Numbered from the stretch's first letter, positions 8,502 to 20,165 are shown. The stretch: 25,044 nt of DNA from Jaapia argillacea MUCL 33604 (GCA_000697665.1 KL197733.1:28090-53133), one strand, 5' to 3'. Numbers and translations: made by a program. Notes: a model not told the origin generated them from the sequence alone.

Positions 8502-9206
8502 CTAGTACTCGTCCATCCTACTCTTTTTCTTCTTGGGCTTCCGCTTCTGGGGCGATCTCTGTAGCTCGTTGAGGTAGACATCGTCGTAGCTACGAAACGT
8601 GCAGAGACCAATGTCCGAGTCGTAATCTGCGAGTGTGGCCCAAACGCAGTGCCATCTCGGAGGTGGCTGGCCCTCGTCCGAAGAGAACTTTAGGGCAATC
8701 GCGAGGTGATTCTGATTCCATCGAGATTCCTTCCCCACCCCCACACCGAAAATAGCATCGATCTCCCCGTCCTCCGGCTCCGACCTCTTGAACGCCTTGT
8801 CGGTCAATTTGACAAAGGTGCAGTCGACGATGGTGAGCTCTCGGGGCAGGCGCCCACCGTACCCATCGTCAGAGTTCACACAGTCCCTAATTACACTAGC
8901 GAGGCCTTCATCCATTTCCAAGTCCTTTGGAATGCCTTTGTGAATGGGATCATACCCATCGACGAGGATTTGGAAGGTGGTATTGTCGGAAAAGTCGAGG
9001 GTGAGAGCGGGGTGCGTGGGGGATCGACGTACGCGAGTGAGGGTCTTGCCGATGATGACCGAGGGGTCAACTCCAATCGTGTCTATTCGAAGGCCAGCGG
9101 GTTGAACACGCCTTTTAGTCGGGGAGGGAGGTGGATGGGAGGACGATGAGGATGATGCTGAGTGTAGAGAGAGGGAGTCGGTGGTGGGGGGTGTTCGAGA
9201 AAACAT
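8502..9206 (-). CDS. Conserved-looking unknown protein, 234 residues
   Basis: An intronless frame with an ATG at 9206 and TAG at 8502. Residues 1-32 are Ser/Pro-rich. The core (about 38-205) has ordinary globular composition, with segments such as VIIGKTLTRVRRS, LTLDFSDNTTFQILVDGYDP and RWHCVWATLADY. The C-terminus is a lysine/arginine tail (KRKPKKKKSR), a likely nuclear localisation signal. I recognise no named domain. A TATA box sits about 75 bp upstream of the ATG, and a CT-rich stretch lies between. Base composition is normal, with no sign of CpG decay. An antisense frame at 8706-9149 is judged a shadow because it lacks such features. Confidence 0.75.
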   Translation of the reverse strand: MFSRTPPTTDSLSLHSASSSSSSHPPPSPTKRRVQPAGLRIDTIGVDPSVIIGKTLTRVRRSPTHPALTLDFSDNTTFQILVDGYDPIHKGIPKDLEMDEGLASVIRDCVNSDDGYGGRLPRELTIVDCTFVKLTDKAFKRSEPEDGEIDAIFGVGVGKESRWNQNHLAIALKFSSDEGQPPPRWHCVWATLADYDSDIGLCTFRSYDDVYLNELQRSPQKRKPKKKKSRMDEY

Positions 9207-9281
9207 AAGGCTGAAACAGATGATACAGGTTGAATGAGAGAGAGACGCGTCTCCTTTGAAAGACAGAATGAAGGAGAGTGG

Positions 9282-9288
9282 TTATATA
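9282..9288 (-). promoter_or_regulatory. TATA box of the 234-residue gene
   Basis: TATATAA on the minus strand, about 75 bp upstream of the ATG at 9206, followed by a pyrimidine-rich stretch. Spacing suits a fungal core promoter. Confidence 0.5.
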
Positions 9289-10421
9289 CAAGAATTACTC
9301 TTGAAAGCGAGTCAATGGAATGTGGTCACTGTGGTCTGCCGGAAGCCACCCACAGCCACCCACGCCCTGAAGAACCCACCACCGAAATAAATTGCCTTTT
9401 TTGGAGGCCACATCATTAATGCATCAGATTCATTGTTCGCAGAGTCGACAAGTTACAATTACTTTCTATTCGAGTAATACCACTGGCATAACAGATACGG
9501 CTTGCCATCTCCTACTAGTCGTCGCTTTCGTCGATACCCTCACCCTTCGCAACCTCTTCCGATACCCCACGTGGATGTCTCCTCTAATGTCGATCTTCCA
9601 ACTCGCTTGCATTGGCCAGAATCTATTCTAGAGCACTGCTTCAATAGACCCCACGACGGGGTTTAAGCGTCCTATGTGCGACTCGGTTAGATATACTTCT
9701 CGATACAAACCGTCAATCTCTGCCTCACATCTCGCCAAGAGGGGGTAACACATTGTCGCCGATTCGAAATAACCGCCGCCTGTGCTCGCTTCGGCTACCT
9801 TAAAATGTGAGTTCAGATTCGGGTAGGCTTTCTCACTCCTAACCCCATTTTTCATCTGCGTGCAGTGATCTACAACACGTCTGACCTACTCGACGGAGAC
9901 AGCCGTCTCTTGCTGGGCTCCGTTTGCCTCAGCACCCACAACCAGTCCTCTCCGAGATCAGACAGATATATGGTATATATGGTTCCCCTCGCCCCCTGAG
10001 CAAGTGCACCGGCGACAATGTTAATGAGACACAGCGGACATCTTGATCAGTGATCACTCGCCTCTCCTAACTTTGAAGATTCTCTCGTGCTGATTTCTGC
10101 TCGCGTCTTGCTTTATCGCGTTTGGTCAAATTTTTACAGTAGACGCAGTGGTTTGACCTGTAAATGCATGTGAAGGTCAGTGGGATGTCCAGTAAGACTC
10201 TGTCGGGTCCTGGAGCACACCGCCAACCCCAAATCGTGGAAGAATTTCTTCACTACAGCAGAACTACGTTCTCGAACAATTTCCATCACGATTCAGGTGG
10301 CGAAAATTTGATCTATTGCTCACGGCACGTGATGCCTCCTTCGTCACTCGCATTCCTTTGTCCTCGCTCATATGTCCATCCTCCGCATCCATTGAACATT
10401 CTCCCTCGGCTTTCCTTGGTA
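9289..10421. other. Intergenic, one weak small ORF
   Basis: No recognisable gene. A minus-strand frame of 75 codons at 9855-9628 starts with ATG and is preceded by a CACGCAG that could be a 3' splice site, but nothing else supports it. A TATATATGG stretch near 9968-9980 could be an AT-rich promoter element. Confidence 0.35.
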
Positions 10422-10688
10422 ATGGACGAACCGTCTCCGAACATCGAGGGTCGCGTGGTGTTCTTCGACTCCTCGGATTCCAAGGGTCTGTTTCGTTCGA
10501 GAGCTGCGACCCACACGCTTCACCAGGTACGCAGCGCTAGAAGTTGTTTTCCCTCACTTTGTGTTTCTCACACTATTCTTGTTTCTGATACAACCAACGC
10601 GTAGAACCCTGGTCTCGCTTCGCTGAACGTTTGTCTCCAAACAAACGCTCTGAAGATTCACCGGCGTTTCGGGCCATTCAATTCATGA
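10422..10688 (+). CDS. Putative small spliced gene or gene fragment
   Basis: The ATG at 10422 opens an exon beginning MDEPSPNIEGRVVFFDSSDS. A good donor (CAG|GTACGC at 10527), a CTGAT branch and the acceptor GCGTAG (ending 10604) define a 78-nt intron, and the frame then runs to TGA at 10688 (62 residues). However, a different frame of the second exon looks more protein-like (PWSRFAERLSPNKRSEDSPA, to TAG at 10713). It could be joined in phase by an alternative donor, GTCTGT, near 10488. The gene is therefore real-looking but the model is unsettled. No family is recognised, and it may be the 5' remnant of a larger gene. Confidence 0.35.
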
Positions 10689-10713
10689 CGAACATCCTCA
10701 CCGGAAACTCGTG

Positions 10714-12167
10714 TCCATAGTTATTCAACTAGCTAAACCTTACGCGGTGCTTTAGCTTTGCCCTGACGTTAATTGTACTGGTAAGGTTCTTCCTATGTAC
10801 AATATGCTGCCGCCACCGGCTCATTGATAGTGATCGCACAGACGCCGCTGCCGCTACCTCTAACGATGCGCTCTGAGTAGTATTCTTTATGCCGTAAGTT
10901 GGTCTCAGTCCCACTTCATTGTACGTCCAAGTTATGCATCCGTGCCGATCAGGCACATTCTACAAGTACGGAGTCAAGTTAAGCCGGATACGCATCTTAG
11001 CACGCTCTTTATGGCAGGTGAGGATCACCTTCTTGCTGCTTCCACTAGGTTCCCTTCCACATTATTTGGCGGCCGGTGTAAATTCCTGTCCGCGCAAACC
11101 ATCAACCTCGAGTTTCAGAACCTACCGACCAAAGGAGTTGAAGACCCATCTGATAAGCCTCGTCGTCGGGATCAGCACCTCCATCTAGTCTGTCACGGCA
11201 CCTGGACCCAGCAAGCATTCTGCAGGAACGCAGACCAAACTTCAGCGCTCTTCGGGTGCCTTCTTCTGATTATGGAGATAAGATATCGGGGCCTCTGGAC
11301 CGACAACCTGTGATCAGTTTGATCCAGAGCTCTGCAATCGAAAAACTTGCGAAACGATGCGTAATTCCCGAAACCTGCAACTGTGTCACATCATTATTTG
11401 ATCATCCGGACCTGCTGAGATTTACAATGGATATCTCAAACAGCTGAATAGTCCAGCCGGAGGCTCCGCGGCGAGTGCACGAAGCTACCTTTGACGAAGC
11501 TGACTGCCTGTTTATGATAGGGCGAGACGTCTGCGATGACACAATCAATCATCTCGGAGCAGCGTGACTGGCCAACAAGGTTTGCAGCCTGCTTCATCGA
11601 CGAAGGGGCCCGATCGTGGCGCGCCACGATATGGTGCGTTCTCCGTGATTTGAATACGAGTGGGTGTTTGTGGTGACTTGTGTGTTTGGCAGAGGTGTTT
11701 ATCGTGCTTGATCTAAGCGCTCCCGCGAACAACCACTCGGGAAGATCGTCAAGGTTCTTACATCGCGCCGAAGCGAAATGAAATAGCCATCGGCAAAATC
11801 GAACAGTTCCAAGATCCAAGAGTATCGAGGTCTCTCGTCAGTCCTTGCAAATGCAGGAAAAATCCTACAGCAAAGACTCAATAATCTGAGGGCGGGGCGT
11901 ACAAACGGTTGGAGAGCAATGAGGTCCTCTTCAGCACCCAGCGCCACACTCCTTTACCGTCACAAGTTCACTTTCCCACGTTCCCAAAATGTGAAATCCC
12001 GAGGTGAAGCCAAACATAGACAAATATCATTCCCCGAAGCCACAACCACCAAGCACTTTGCTCTCGATTTTCCCATTGTTCACTTATAAGTCGATAAAAT
12101 CTGGTGAGCGGTGAGCATCCCCTACATGAGGTACCTTGGAAGGTCTAACCCGCTTCGTCTTTAATAG
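10714..12167. other. No clear gene; scattered coding-like fragments
   Basis: Short protein-like stretches occur on the plus strand near 11100-11330, but frames change without convincing splice sites. A minus-strand frame at 11819-11436 lacks an ATG and motifs. This may be an old gene remnant downstream of 10422. A perfect 18-bp palindrome lies at 11613-11630. Confidence 0.35.
11613..11630. repeat. Perfect 18-bp palindrome
   Basis: ATCGTGGCGCGCCACGAT reads the same on both strands, with an AscI-type GGCGCGCC core. It lies in otherwise featureless DNA. It might bind a dimeric regulator, or be chance in GC-rich sequence. Confidence 0.5.
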
Positions 12168-12550
12168 TGTGCCTCCGTCATTCGTCGTCTTTCCCCGACA
12201 GAGCCTCGGGTCGAGCAATCTGGCTCCGACGGACTCGACCATATATCCCTTCAGTCTGTGGCACGTACAGCCAGCCAGAGTGCTCAATCTACTGCCGACT
12301 TCGTGAGCGAGATGACCTCCGCTCTCGCCTCGAAAAATGACACTTCGCCCATACACGACCGTCCAGTCCCACAATTTCTGCCTGTATCGTCTTTGCCTCC
12401 CCCCTCACAGACGCGCTGCTAGTCACTCTACAGCCTTCCGGGCCCTGGGATAAGTCTGCGTCTATGTCGTCAATCTCGTTACCCTCCACGTCTGGCGTTT
12501 GTGGTAGGTTCGATGCGCCCTTGGATGCTGTCGCGGGCAGCTTAGGATAA
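12168..12550 (+). CDS. Possible exons of a Ser-rich unknown protein
   Basis: An exon-like frame begins after a likely 3' splice site (CTAAC branch at about 12145, TTTAATAG ending 12167), with a GTGAGC donor at 12103 as its partner. It reads 12168-12383 with normal protein composition. A phase-0 intron (12384-12433, GTATCG..CTACAG, 50 nt) then gives a second exon to TAA at 12550, including PSGPWDKSASMSSISLPSTS. The first in-frame ATG is at 12312 (62 residues if used). The upstream exon and true start are not found. Ser/Pro composition suggests a disordered, perhaps regulatory protein. It could be a fragment of one gene together with 12640-13230. Confidence 0.3.
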
Positions 12551-12639
12551 CGGTGGCTGTCCTCCCCCTCTTTGTGATACCCCTTGCGACTTTCTTGGAA
12601 TTATATTTTCGTCTCCCGGCCGCTCTCGCGATTTCTTTG

Positions 12640-13230
12640 GATGGATAAATTTGTATGAAACCCGCTCCTCCTCCTTACCTCGAGCCTCGTGTCCCTTGTT
12701 ACAACCCGACCCATCAGCTGGGAACCCTTCTATGTATCCCAGAATTTCTGACCAGACAGATCTGTTTAACTCTCTGTGTTCCTCGCCTGCTCCTAAGGCC
12801 CCACCCGTACCCTTGCCTTCAGTGCTTCGGTGTCGATGGAAGAGTCATCCACTGAATCCGACAACCAGGCAGATCTTTCCGCTTGCCATCCTTGACGAGC
12901 ACCTGTCTTCCTCATCCATTCTTGTGACATTGTCGCGCTCCCTTCCCCTTCGCCGATTTCCAGCCGAATGATCGCCGCAAATTCACGCCACAATGATTGA
13001 GCAAAGCCGACGATCGGTACGTCGCAAACGTCTGAGATTTAGGAGTGATTTAGGCCCTCTCCCCCTCCTCCATCGAGACGGCGTCCAACCCCTCATAACT
13101 GCGTGCAATACTCGTGGTCTCGGCGAGGTAACTCGGAAACTTCCTTTTACACTATTTGTCGCAGTCTGCCCACCAAATCCACTACCAGGCAGAAGCCTCG
13201 GCGAATGGAGTACATTTCAGTAGTTGATTT
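12640..13230 (+). other. Ser/Pro-rich coding-like fragments
   Basis: Several overlapping plus-strand frames are protein-like in turn: 12651-12971, then a different frame around 12827-12893 (SASVSMEESSTESDNQADLS), then 12993-13223. No single splice model links them. This may be a multi-exon gene continuing from 12168 or a decayed one. Confidence 0.25.
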
Positions 13231-14659
13231 CATAACGCCACGGGGTTCTTGGTGCCTCATCGCAGTGTTATGGGGGAATTTCGCTCTGTCTAATCTGCAA
13301 TCAAAGGCCGATGGAAGCATTCTGATCAGGCCATCTGCACCAACTCTCCATCCCTGCATCGGCCCGATGCCCTGTTGTATCATACTTTCCGAGCATATTT
13401 GACACTGGCTGCTTTGTTATAAAACGTTCAATGGCATGACCAGCACGGGTTGACTACAATGACCTGCAATGCACTCGCGTTGAAAGATTATGCCGGTATG
13501 TTGCGCAAGTCTGCAAGAACGGAAGCTGTGCTTCTTACGTTTATCTACACCTACTTTGATGGCCAACAGAGGAATAGATGATGGCATTGGCACTATTCGG
13601 AATATCTTTGTCCATGTGACGGCGTTGAAACTTTCGCCCTTGGATCTCCTATACCTGAAGGATCTTTGGATCTGGCCATGCTAGCACCGCCGTTATTGGT
13701 CCAGAGGGGACAAACCAATGCAATATTTTGTAGTATTTTCCGCCATTCTGTTGGCTGAGCGCAGAGCCAAATACCGTGATAGGAAAACGGCAAAAAGCGT
13801 GATCAATGCAGACGACGTTCATGAGCCAGTACGAGAAAGTCCGATTCTCGATGTTCTAGCTGCGAACACCGTCATAAAAATGTACGTATAGATACGTCTT
13901 TTGTGCGAATAGGGCAGCCCGACACGGCCTTGGTGGGCATGTCCACCTAAGCTTTCATTAATGGAACTTGCCACATAAAATGTGGCTCGGATATGAGGCT
14001 AGGAAGTGTTCGCGTTGGCCCGCACGTAAGTGAGAGTCGGGATACGTGCTCGAAGCACAGTTCTTTGCCTCTTAATGCGATGATCGGAACATCTCGGCTC
14101 GAATAGCGGTGTGTATTGTTGCTGTTGATCAAAAGCCTGTGTGTCCCTGTCGCCGGGGCCATGGGGTGAGAAGAAATCGAAGCCCCGGCTTCCTTGTGAC
14201 CGTTCCTACCGGCTTCCTGTTAGATTGAAGATTGTCCGCCTGATTGGTTCAGAGCAGGTTCAACAACGAAACTGTTCTGTTGTTTCTGCCGTTTTCAGGT
14301 GGGCTCTCAATCGAATTTCTATGTTTTTTTTTCGAACGGGGCAAAGGAACACCACAAAAGATTGGTAAGGGATTGTATAGCTCATCCGCTTTATGCGGTT
14401 GAACTGAACGCTGCTTGGACCCAGATTTCGCGGCCAGATTAGTATTTTCTGATATAATTGGTCAGAAAAACTCGCCATCTTCCGCGCAGAAGTTGAAAAT
14501 GAGTGTGACCTGCTGGCAACCCTTAGATCTATATTCGGCGATGCACCCGATATGCCATGATCCGCAATTGGGTTTGTCTCTCCTCCATTCACCAGGCCCA
14601 CTTTAAACACGCCGTTTGGGTCTTGGTTCTGTCTGCTGTATTTAAACAATTCCCTTACT
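13231..14659. other. Intergenic region upstream of the transcription factor
   Basis: I see no supported gene. The 14260-14649 minus-strand frame has a non-ATG start and overlaps the promoter of the transcription factor. Just before that gene's ATG lies an AT-rich TATTTAAA (14639-14646), probably too close to act as its TATA box; CTTTAAAC at 14601 is another candidate. Confidence 0.35.
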
Positions 14660-17631
14660 ATGCACGACGAGAGCCTGTCTCGCCCTCCCGACTATTCTGT
14701 CGCTAATATGTACCAGTGCGTCTCCTATCCTGCTGCTGAGCCTTATCCCCCGAGCTCACAATCTCTGGCGTACTTCAGCCCCACGACTAATCACTACATC
14801 TCGCCCACCTATTTCTCACCTCCTCCCCCTCCCTCCCACTTACATGTTGGCTCTTCACCCCCACGGCCGAATAATGCGGCTCCCCAGCGAAAGCGCCCCA
14901 AATATACCCGTAGTAAGACTGGATGTTTGACTTGTCGCGCTAAGAAGATCAAGGTTCGTGATAGGCTCACTTGTCGAGTTTCTTCTCGCTTAAAGTCTCT
15001 GAAGTGTGACGAGACGAAGCCAAGTTGCATGCGGTGCACACATGGACAGAGAGAGGTGAGGGCCAGGATCGTGCCTGATCAACACAGATGGCTCACCTCT
15101 TACCTAGTGCACGTGGCCCGAGGGTGTTCCCTCTCGCAAGAAACCTGCTCCGAAAAAGCAGCATTCTGCGGATAATCACCCGTCGACGGCAGGGTCACCT
15201 GGAATATCAGAGGCATCCACCCCACCCACTCGACATCCCTCACCTCCCAATAAACCCGAGCACCAGACGCTAGACTTGAACTTGCCCCCTCTCGTCTCGC
15301 GACGCCACAGGTACTACAACACCTGATAGCCCTTGCGTCTTTGACTGATAAGTTTACAGCGAGCCTTATTTGTCGTTACACTCGTCTGGGGATCATGGGA
15401 CCCATCGTCGACAAAGGTGAGATAAATCGCTTCATCCATCTTGAAGACGTCTAATTTGGCATCGAAGCGCTGTCGATGTTGATGACGGTCATTCAGTCCC
15501 TCAATACCCACACAACCCAGGACCCCATTCCCATGTTCTACCAATGATACCCGAAATGTCTCCTTCATATCCACAGCCGCAGCGTTTTAACCATTCATAT
15601 TCGCACCACATGCATACCCAACCGACCCCCGTGCAATCCCTTGATACCACACCCGGACCATCTCGCATCCCTGGAAACAATTCTGCCCGTCGTCACGACC
15701 ATAATTCTCATGCGCCCAATCCATGGAATAATCCTCATCCGAACATCTTGAATCCAGTCGACCCTATCGAACCTTATGTATGCTCTATTCTCCCCTCGTC
15801 GGTTAGCTCTTCCTGATAGCCTTGCATTTTCTAGTTCCCAACGATCCAGGAGAGGAACTTGGTGGGGACTTCGTCTACTACTCAAACATCTAGATACCAA
15901 TGAAAATGATGATGTTTGTTTGTTTTCTATCTTGAAGATCCGTCACTATTGCGACGCTTCCCTGAGCATCATCATGGCCGTTCCCTCTGAGAATCCAGTG
16001 GTCGCTGCCAACGTCCCACTTGTCTTCAATCGTGCGCCTGGATCTGACCCATCGACTGAAGCCCTACGGATGGCGCTTTTGGGTGTCGCCGCCGTTCACC
16101 AATCGTTCCTTCTTGGCCGGAGTGGAGTTACCCCTGGAGGAGCGACCGAAATGATGCAGCTGGCGAATCTGTATAGGATGAAGGCCAGGCAATTGCTCGC
16201 TAGTGCGTGTACAACAATAGAAGGAACGCAGAGTGATGCATCGCTGGGGGCTTCTCTCACAATAGCTTTGATTGATGTGAGTACATTAAATCCCTCCTAA
16301 CAGACCCCGGGTCTTAAATAGTTCTTTGGGCGAGATTCCGTAGATCTTTACGGGAGGGCATCATTGGATGAGGAATTTGGACTTGGCAAAAACCCTGGTC
16401 AACACGCGTGGCGGCCCCGCCGTCATGCTTGCACGTAATGGGACGGTGTCAAAACCAGGATGTGTGACAGGCGCCTCGAGGGCCAGGCTGATGTTAGAGA
16501 TTTTGGCAATCTATGAGATCTTCGGTAGGTTCTCCATCCATAGGGATTCTATGCGTTTCACTAGTGTGCTGCCTAGGTTGTCTGGCGACAGGTCAACCGC
16601 CGGTGCTGCTTGCTCCTGAGACCAGTAGCTGGTGGTGAGTATCGATCATTGCTCATGTCAATACCCCGTGGCCTCACCCCACTCTAGGCATGACCAATCC
16701 AACGCGTCTTCGTTTGTTGAGAATGTTTTCGGCATATCTCGAGCACTGGTACCCCTCCTCGCTAGAGTGAGCACATCCGTCCTGCGCATTCCCTCACACC
16801 CTGATGCTCCTTCTAGGTGACGTCTCTGGCATCTCGGTCGTTGGAAAATAAAAGCCAGATCGTGGAACTGGGCGAGGACGGCCTGGAGGCACTGGAGAAT
16901 GACCAGGCTGATGAATGCAGCGTCCTCTACGGTCTCATAGAAAGTTGGTCAGATCCTTCAAACGACCTACCATTGCGGGTTCATACCGGCAATAATATAT
17001 ATCTTAGTGTCATGAAGGTAATAGTGCTATGCAAAGTTTGTCCCTTCGTCGCCGCTGACAACGTGTTCGCCGACGCAGATCATCCTCCTGCGAGACGTCC
17101 TCCACCAATCACCGGCAGATCCAATGGTGCAGGAGTGTGCGGACTCCGTCCTCACCCTCTGTCTGGAATGTGCAAGTAGCAAAATGACGGTAGAGTATGT
17201 CACCGCAACAGAATTTCCCCGCTGGCATTGACATCCATACCTCCATAGCCTTAACTGGCCGGTCATCATCGCGGGTTCACAAACCTACGGTAGCGAGAGA
17301 GCGAAAGTATTGGAGCTATTCGAAACATTTAGGTGAGACAGTTCTTCACTCCATCTCCATACGCTTCCTGATCATCACTTTCGATCAGAGCGCAATGTAA
17401 GTTCCCTCGATGACGTTTGACATAGTTAATTAACCGAGGCACATTGCAGGCTGCTATGAAGTTGACACGTCGGAGCAGATCGTTCTCCAAGTCTGTCGCC
17501 TTCCATTGTCCGCCACTTGCTCAATCCATTGACACCTTCCATAGGTATGGGGACGACTGGATCAGGATCATCCTGGGGCCGACTGGCGGTCTGTCATGCG
17601 AGACTTCAACCTGAATGTACTTGTTCTTTGA
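14660..17631 (+). CDS. Zn2Cys6 fungal transcription factor, 16 exons
   Basis: A nuclear DNA-binding regulator of 711 residues. Exons: 14660-14953, 15005-15055, 15108-15310, 15360-15416, 15468-15777, 15835-15861, 15938-16276, 16344-16524, 16577-16634, 16688-16766, 16817-17017, 17079-17194, 17249-17332, 17389-17396, 17450-17490, 17545-17631. Phases agree at every junction and the total is 712 codons. The zinc cluster is complete: Cys 89, 92, 99, 106, 109 and 116 (CX2CX6CX6CX2CX6C), preceded by a basic KRPKYTRSK. Residues about 183-305 are Pro/Ser/His-rich linker. The C-terminal half matches the Fungal_trans_2-type domain: LRMALLGVAAVHQSFL, IFTGGHHWMRNLDLAK, NTRGGPAVML, LMLEILAIYEIFG and a final ADWRSVMRDF..LVL. 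The least certain junction is intron 6 (GTGGGG donor). The target pathway cannot be told from sequence. Confidence 0.9.
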
Positions 17632-19123
17632 GTCTGCATCCCGTAAGTTTATCATTGTTGTGAAGCATGTGTACGTTTGTTGTAATTCCTCTGTGAGTGG
17701 CTCCGCCCATATTTCTACCCGTCGCCCTCGTCTCACTGGTATTCGCAATGAATATTGTCCAGTGTCAGCTTATAATCTCGAAACAATATTTGTAAACAGT
17801 TATTTTTCCTCTTGACTGTATGTAAGATTCTTCACTTGATTCACTCCTCTCTAGAATTGTTTCTCCTTGACCGGCTCCAAATGTTGAAGCAGAAGTTCCC
17901 CCCTCCAACGTGTTTGTGGTGAGGCGAATCCAACTAGAACGCGTTCTCACCTTCGCCTCTTCATGTTGCCGTGCGTGCCCCACGTTACCACACTTGCTTT
18001 TTGTTTACAAAGAGGAATGGAAATCCCGCGGGATTCCTTCCATTGGGACCGATCAGTAGAAGCAATGCGCTTCTCCTGCCTGATGCCGTTACTCGCCACC
18101 ACAGTTTCGAGCCCTCTGTCGTATTTCCCTACCTTTGCGACTTAAAATAGGCATGTCGTGTACTTCTCAGAGCATAGATCTCGTTATGCTACTGCGGTTG
18201 TACGAAATCCCGACCCTGCGTTGGATACGTTCGTTATCGAACCTGCCAGAGTCATTCTCATTTTGTGATTCATGATATACGTCTGCATAGATATGAACAT
18301 GGCCGCCAGATCACTTACGCAGCTGAAGATAACAATCGATTAAAGATACGCTAGAGGGAGTCATACGTGGGCGGCTCCTCCGCTAGTATTTTCACTGTAA
18401 CCCCTGAATCCAAGGGATATCTCCTCGCGACGCGATGTATTGGGCGGCTAGAGTTCGGAAGCCTTCCTATAGGGTTATTCGCATACTAAAAGGGCGCCGC
18501 CCCACGGGGCGTAGAGTGACGAGATGGCCCCATTGTATTGAATTCCACTACCACGGGCCCCAGTCCGCGAGGACGTACGAAACTTTCAAGACCTCCATAG
18601 CACGCGTCGGGTCCGAGAATAGCAGAGCGAACAAGTCCAACACAGGACTCTTTGAGGAGACCAATCGTTGAAGGAAACCACAGATACGGCGTGTACTTGT
18701 CACGCTGAACGGGTTATCATTCTTTGGCGGAGATGATGGTGCTGAGAAGTATAGGTTTGGAGACGAATCGAGATGGCTATCAGGAAACAGCGACGACCCA
18801 GTAAAATTTAGAAAGGAGACTTGCTTCGAAGGACGTGGTTTAGATTATCGGGGTTCAGGAAGGTCTGAATAACGACCTTCAAATTTCGAGGGTAAAGAGA
18901 GGTACGGTGCGCACCTACGAGCCTGTGTATTTTCGTCGATCAGCTTGATCACAGCGGGGTTCATGAGGGTTCATGCAAGCATCGATATCCATGCGGAAGT
19001 TGGACTGAAGTCCACCAACTATGGCTCGGCGATTGCCTCGGCTCTACATTACCTACATTCACGAACTGCCTTGACTTTGATTCTCAATCGCTGGCTTTGT
19101 TCTCGCTTCTCTCCAGGTAAACA
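17632..19123. other. Intergenic, nothing recognised
   Basis: No gene is supported over about 1.5 kb. Short frames such as 18435-18671 are Arg-rich and look like GC-rich chance openings. The right end (about 19080-19123) becomes pyrimidine-rich, as expected of a fungal promoter just before the next gene. Confidence 0.4.
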
Positions 19124-19759
19124 ATGGGTAAGACTCGCCGTATGTTATTGGACGAATCCACTGACCCAGAGGACCTCAATAGCTTCAGCAGAGGAAGTAA
19201 TCTTGAACGCCCCTCATTCGCCCCCTACCAAGGCCATCGAAGCCTTCCATGAAGTTGTCCACGACATCAAGGCGGCTATCATAGCGTCTCGCCACCATTG
19301 GAACAAGCATGAGCCCAAGATGTGGTCGCGTGCTACCGGAATAACAGATCATGAACTGGTCGCGTTCGATATCGCCAAGGATCTCGTCCAGTGTCGTAGT
19401 GGACCTACGTCCTACGGAACCATCATTTTTGGCAAGATTAGGCTTCCTGCCGTGAATGACGAGGAAGGAGAGGGGTTCGTTCACGTCAGGTTAGTGGCCT
19501 TGCTCCGTGTGCCTGTGCCTAGTCACTAACTCCACCTATCGACCACAGGATCCATGATCCTCCCAATCGAGTACGTACGCTAACAGCGGTCTCATCAAAC
19601 CCTTCGCGATTTTGAAGATCCTTGCATTCTCAGGGCATTGATGACATCAAGTTCCACTCCCTCTTCACCGATGAAGGCAATCGTAATGCGGAGGGACACC
19701 CGACGACCTGGCGCGCCATCCAGACGATAGATACTCCACTCGAGTTTTTCAATGAGTAG
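19124..19759 (+). CDS. Unknown protein, 152 residues, four exons
   Basis: Exons 19124-19127, 19183-19489, 19549-19570 and 19634-19759; introns of 55, 59 and 63 nt with GTAAGA, GTTAGT and GTACGT donors, and CACTAAC or CTAAC branch sites in the last two. Phases match and the total is 153 codons. Exon 1 holds only ATG plus one base, with good context (ACAATGG); splicing yields MASAEEVILNAPHSPPTK. The chain is soluble-looking, with an amphipathic helix near residues 17-40 (AFHEVVHDIKAAIIASRHHW) and a later LPAVNDEEGEGFVHVR segment. It has no signal peptide or membrane span. I do not recognise the family. The longer unspliced frame from 18945 is explained by an intron that happens to be open. It converges on the cyclin gene, 3' ends about 400 bp apart. 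Confidence 0.8.
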
Positions 19760-20165
19760 AAGTATTATCTATATGCCATTCTGGATACGTAGTAGGGACG
19801 CACCTCGAGCGAAGTGAACGGATATGTACTGTATGTATACCTGTCGATATCAGACGCGAGTTAACCATCCGAGTCGATGGTGTGATCCGAGCGTACTTTG
19901 AGCTGCCTTACTGTGAACAAAATCAGGTTCAGTTTCTATTGCGGGTATAAGAGAGTAGGGTACACAAGGAGATAAGCAACGCACAGTATGTACAATCCGT
20001 ATTTGCCAACCGGACGACACGCGATCAAGACATCTATATACAACGTCAACGAAACGACGTGAGGAGAGAGAGTGCATAGAGGCATATAAAGTTCGAGACA
20101 CAATGACAAGAAAGTAAGAAAAGAAAAGAAAGAACGAGAATGCAGTACATAGACACACGATAAGG

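Noticed and set aside
8706-9149. Plus-strand open frame opposite the 234-residue gene
   Set aside because: It overlaps an intact ATG-started gene on the other strand, has no motif, and is explained by GC-rich codon use.
12500-12520. T-loop-like GGTTCGATGC as part of a tRNA gene
   Set aside because: No matching acceptor, D or anticodon stems could be drawn around it.
14260-14649. Minus-strand 129-codon frame upstream of the transcription factor
   Set aside because: It begins at a non-ATG codon, has no domain, and lies in the likely promoter of the plus-strand gene.
18945-19123. N-terminal extension of the 152-residue protein
   Set aside because: The frame is open only because intron 1 has no stop; the GTAAGA..CAATAG intron and the ATG at 19124 give a better model.
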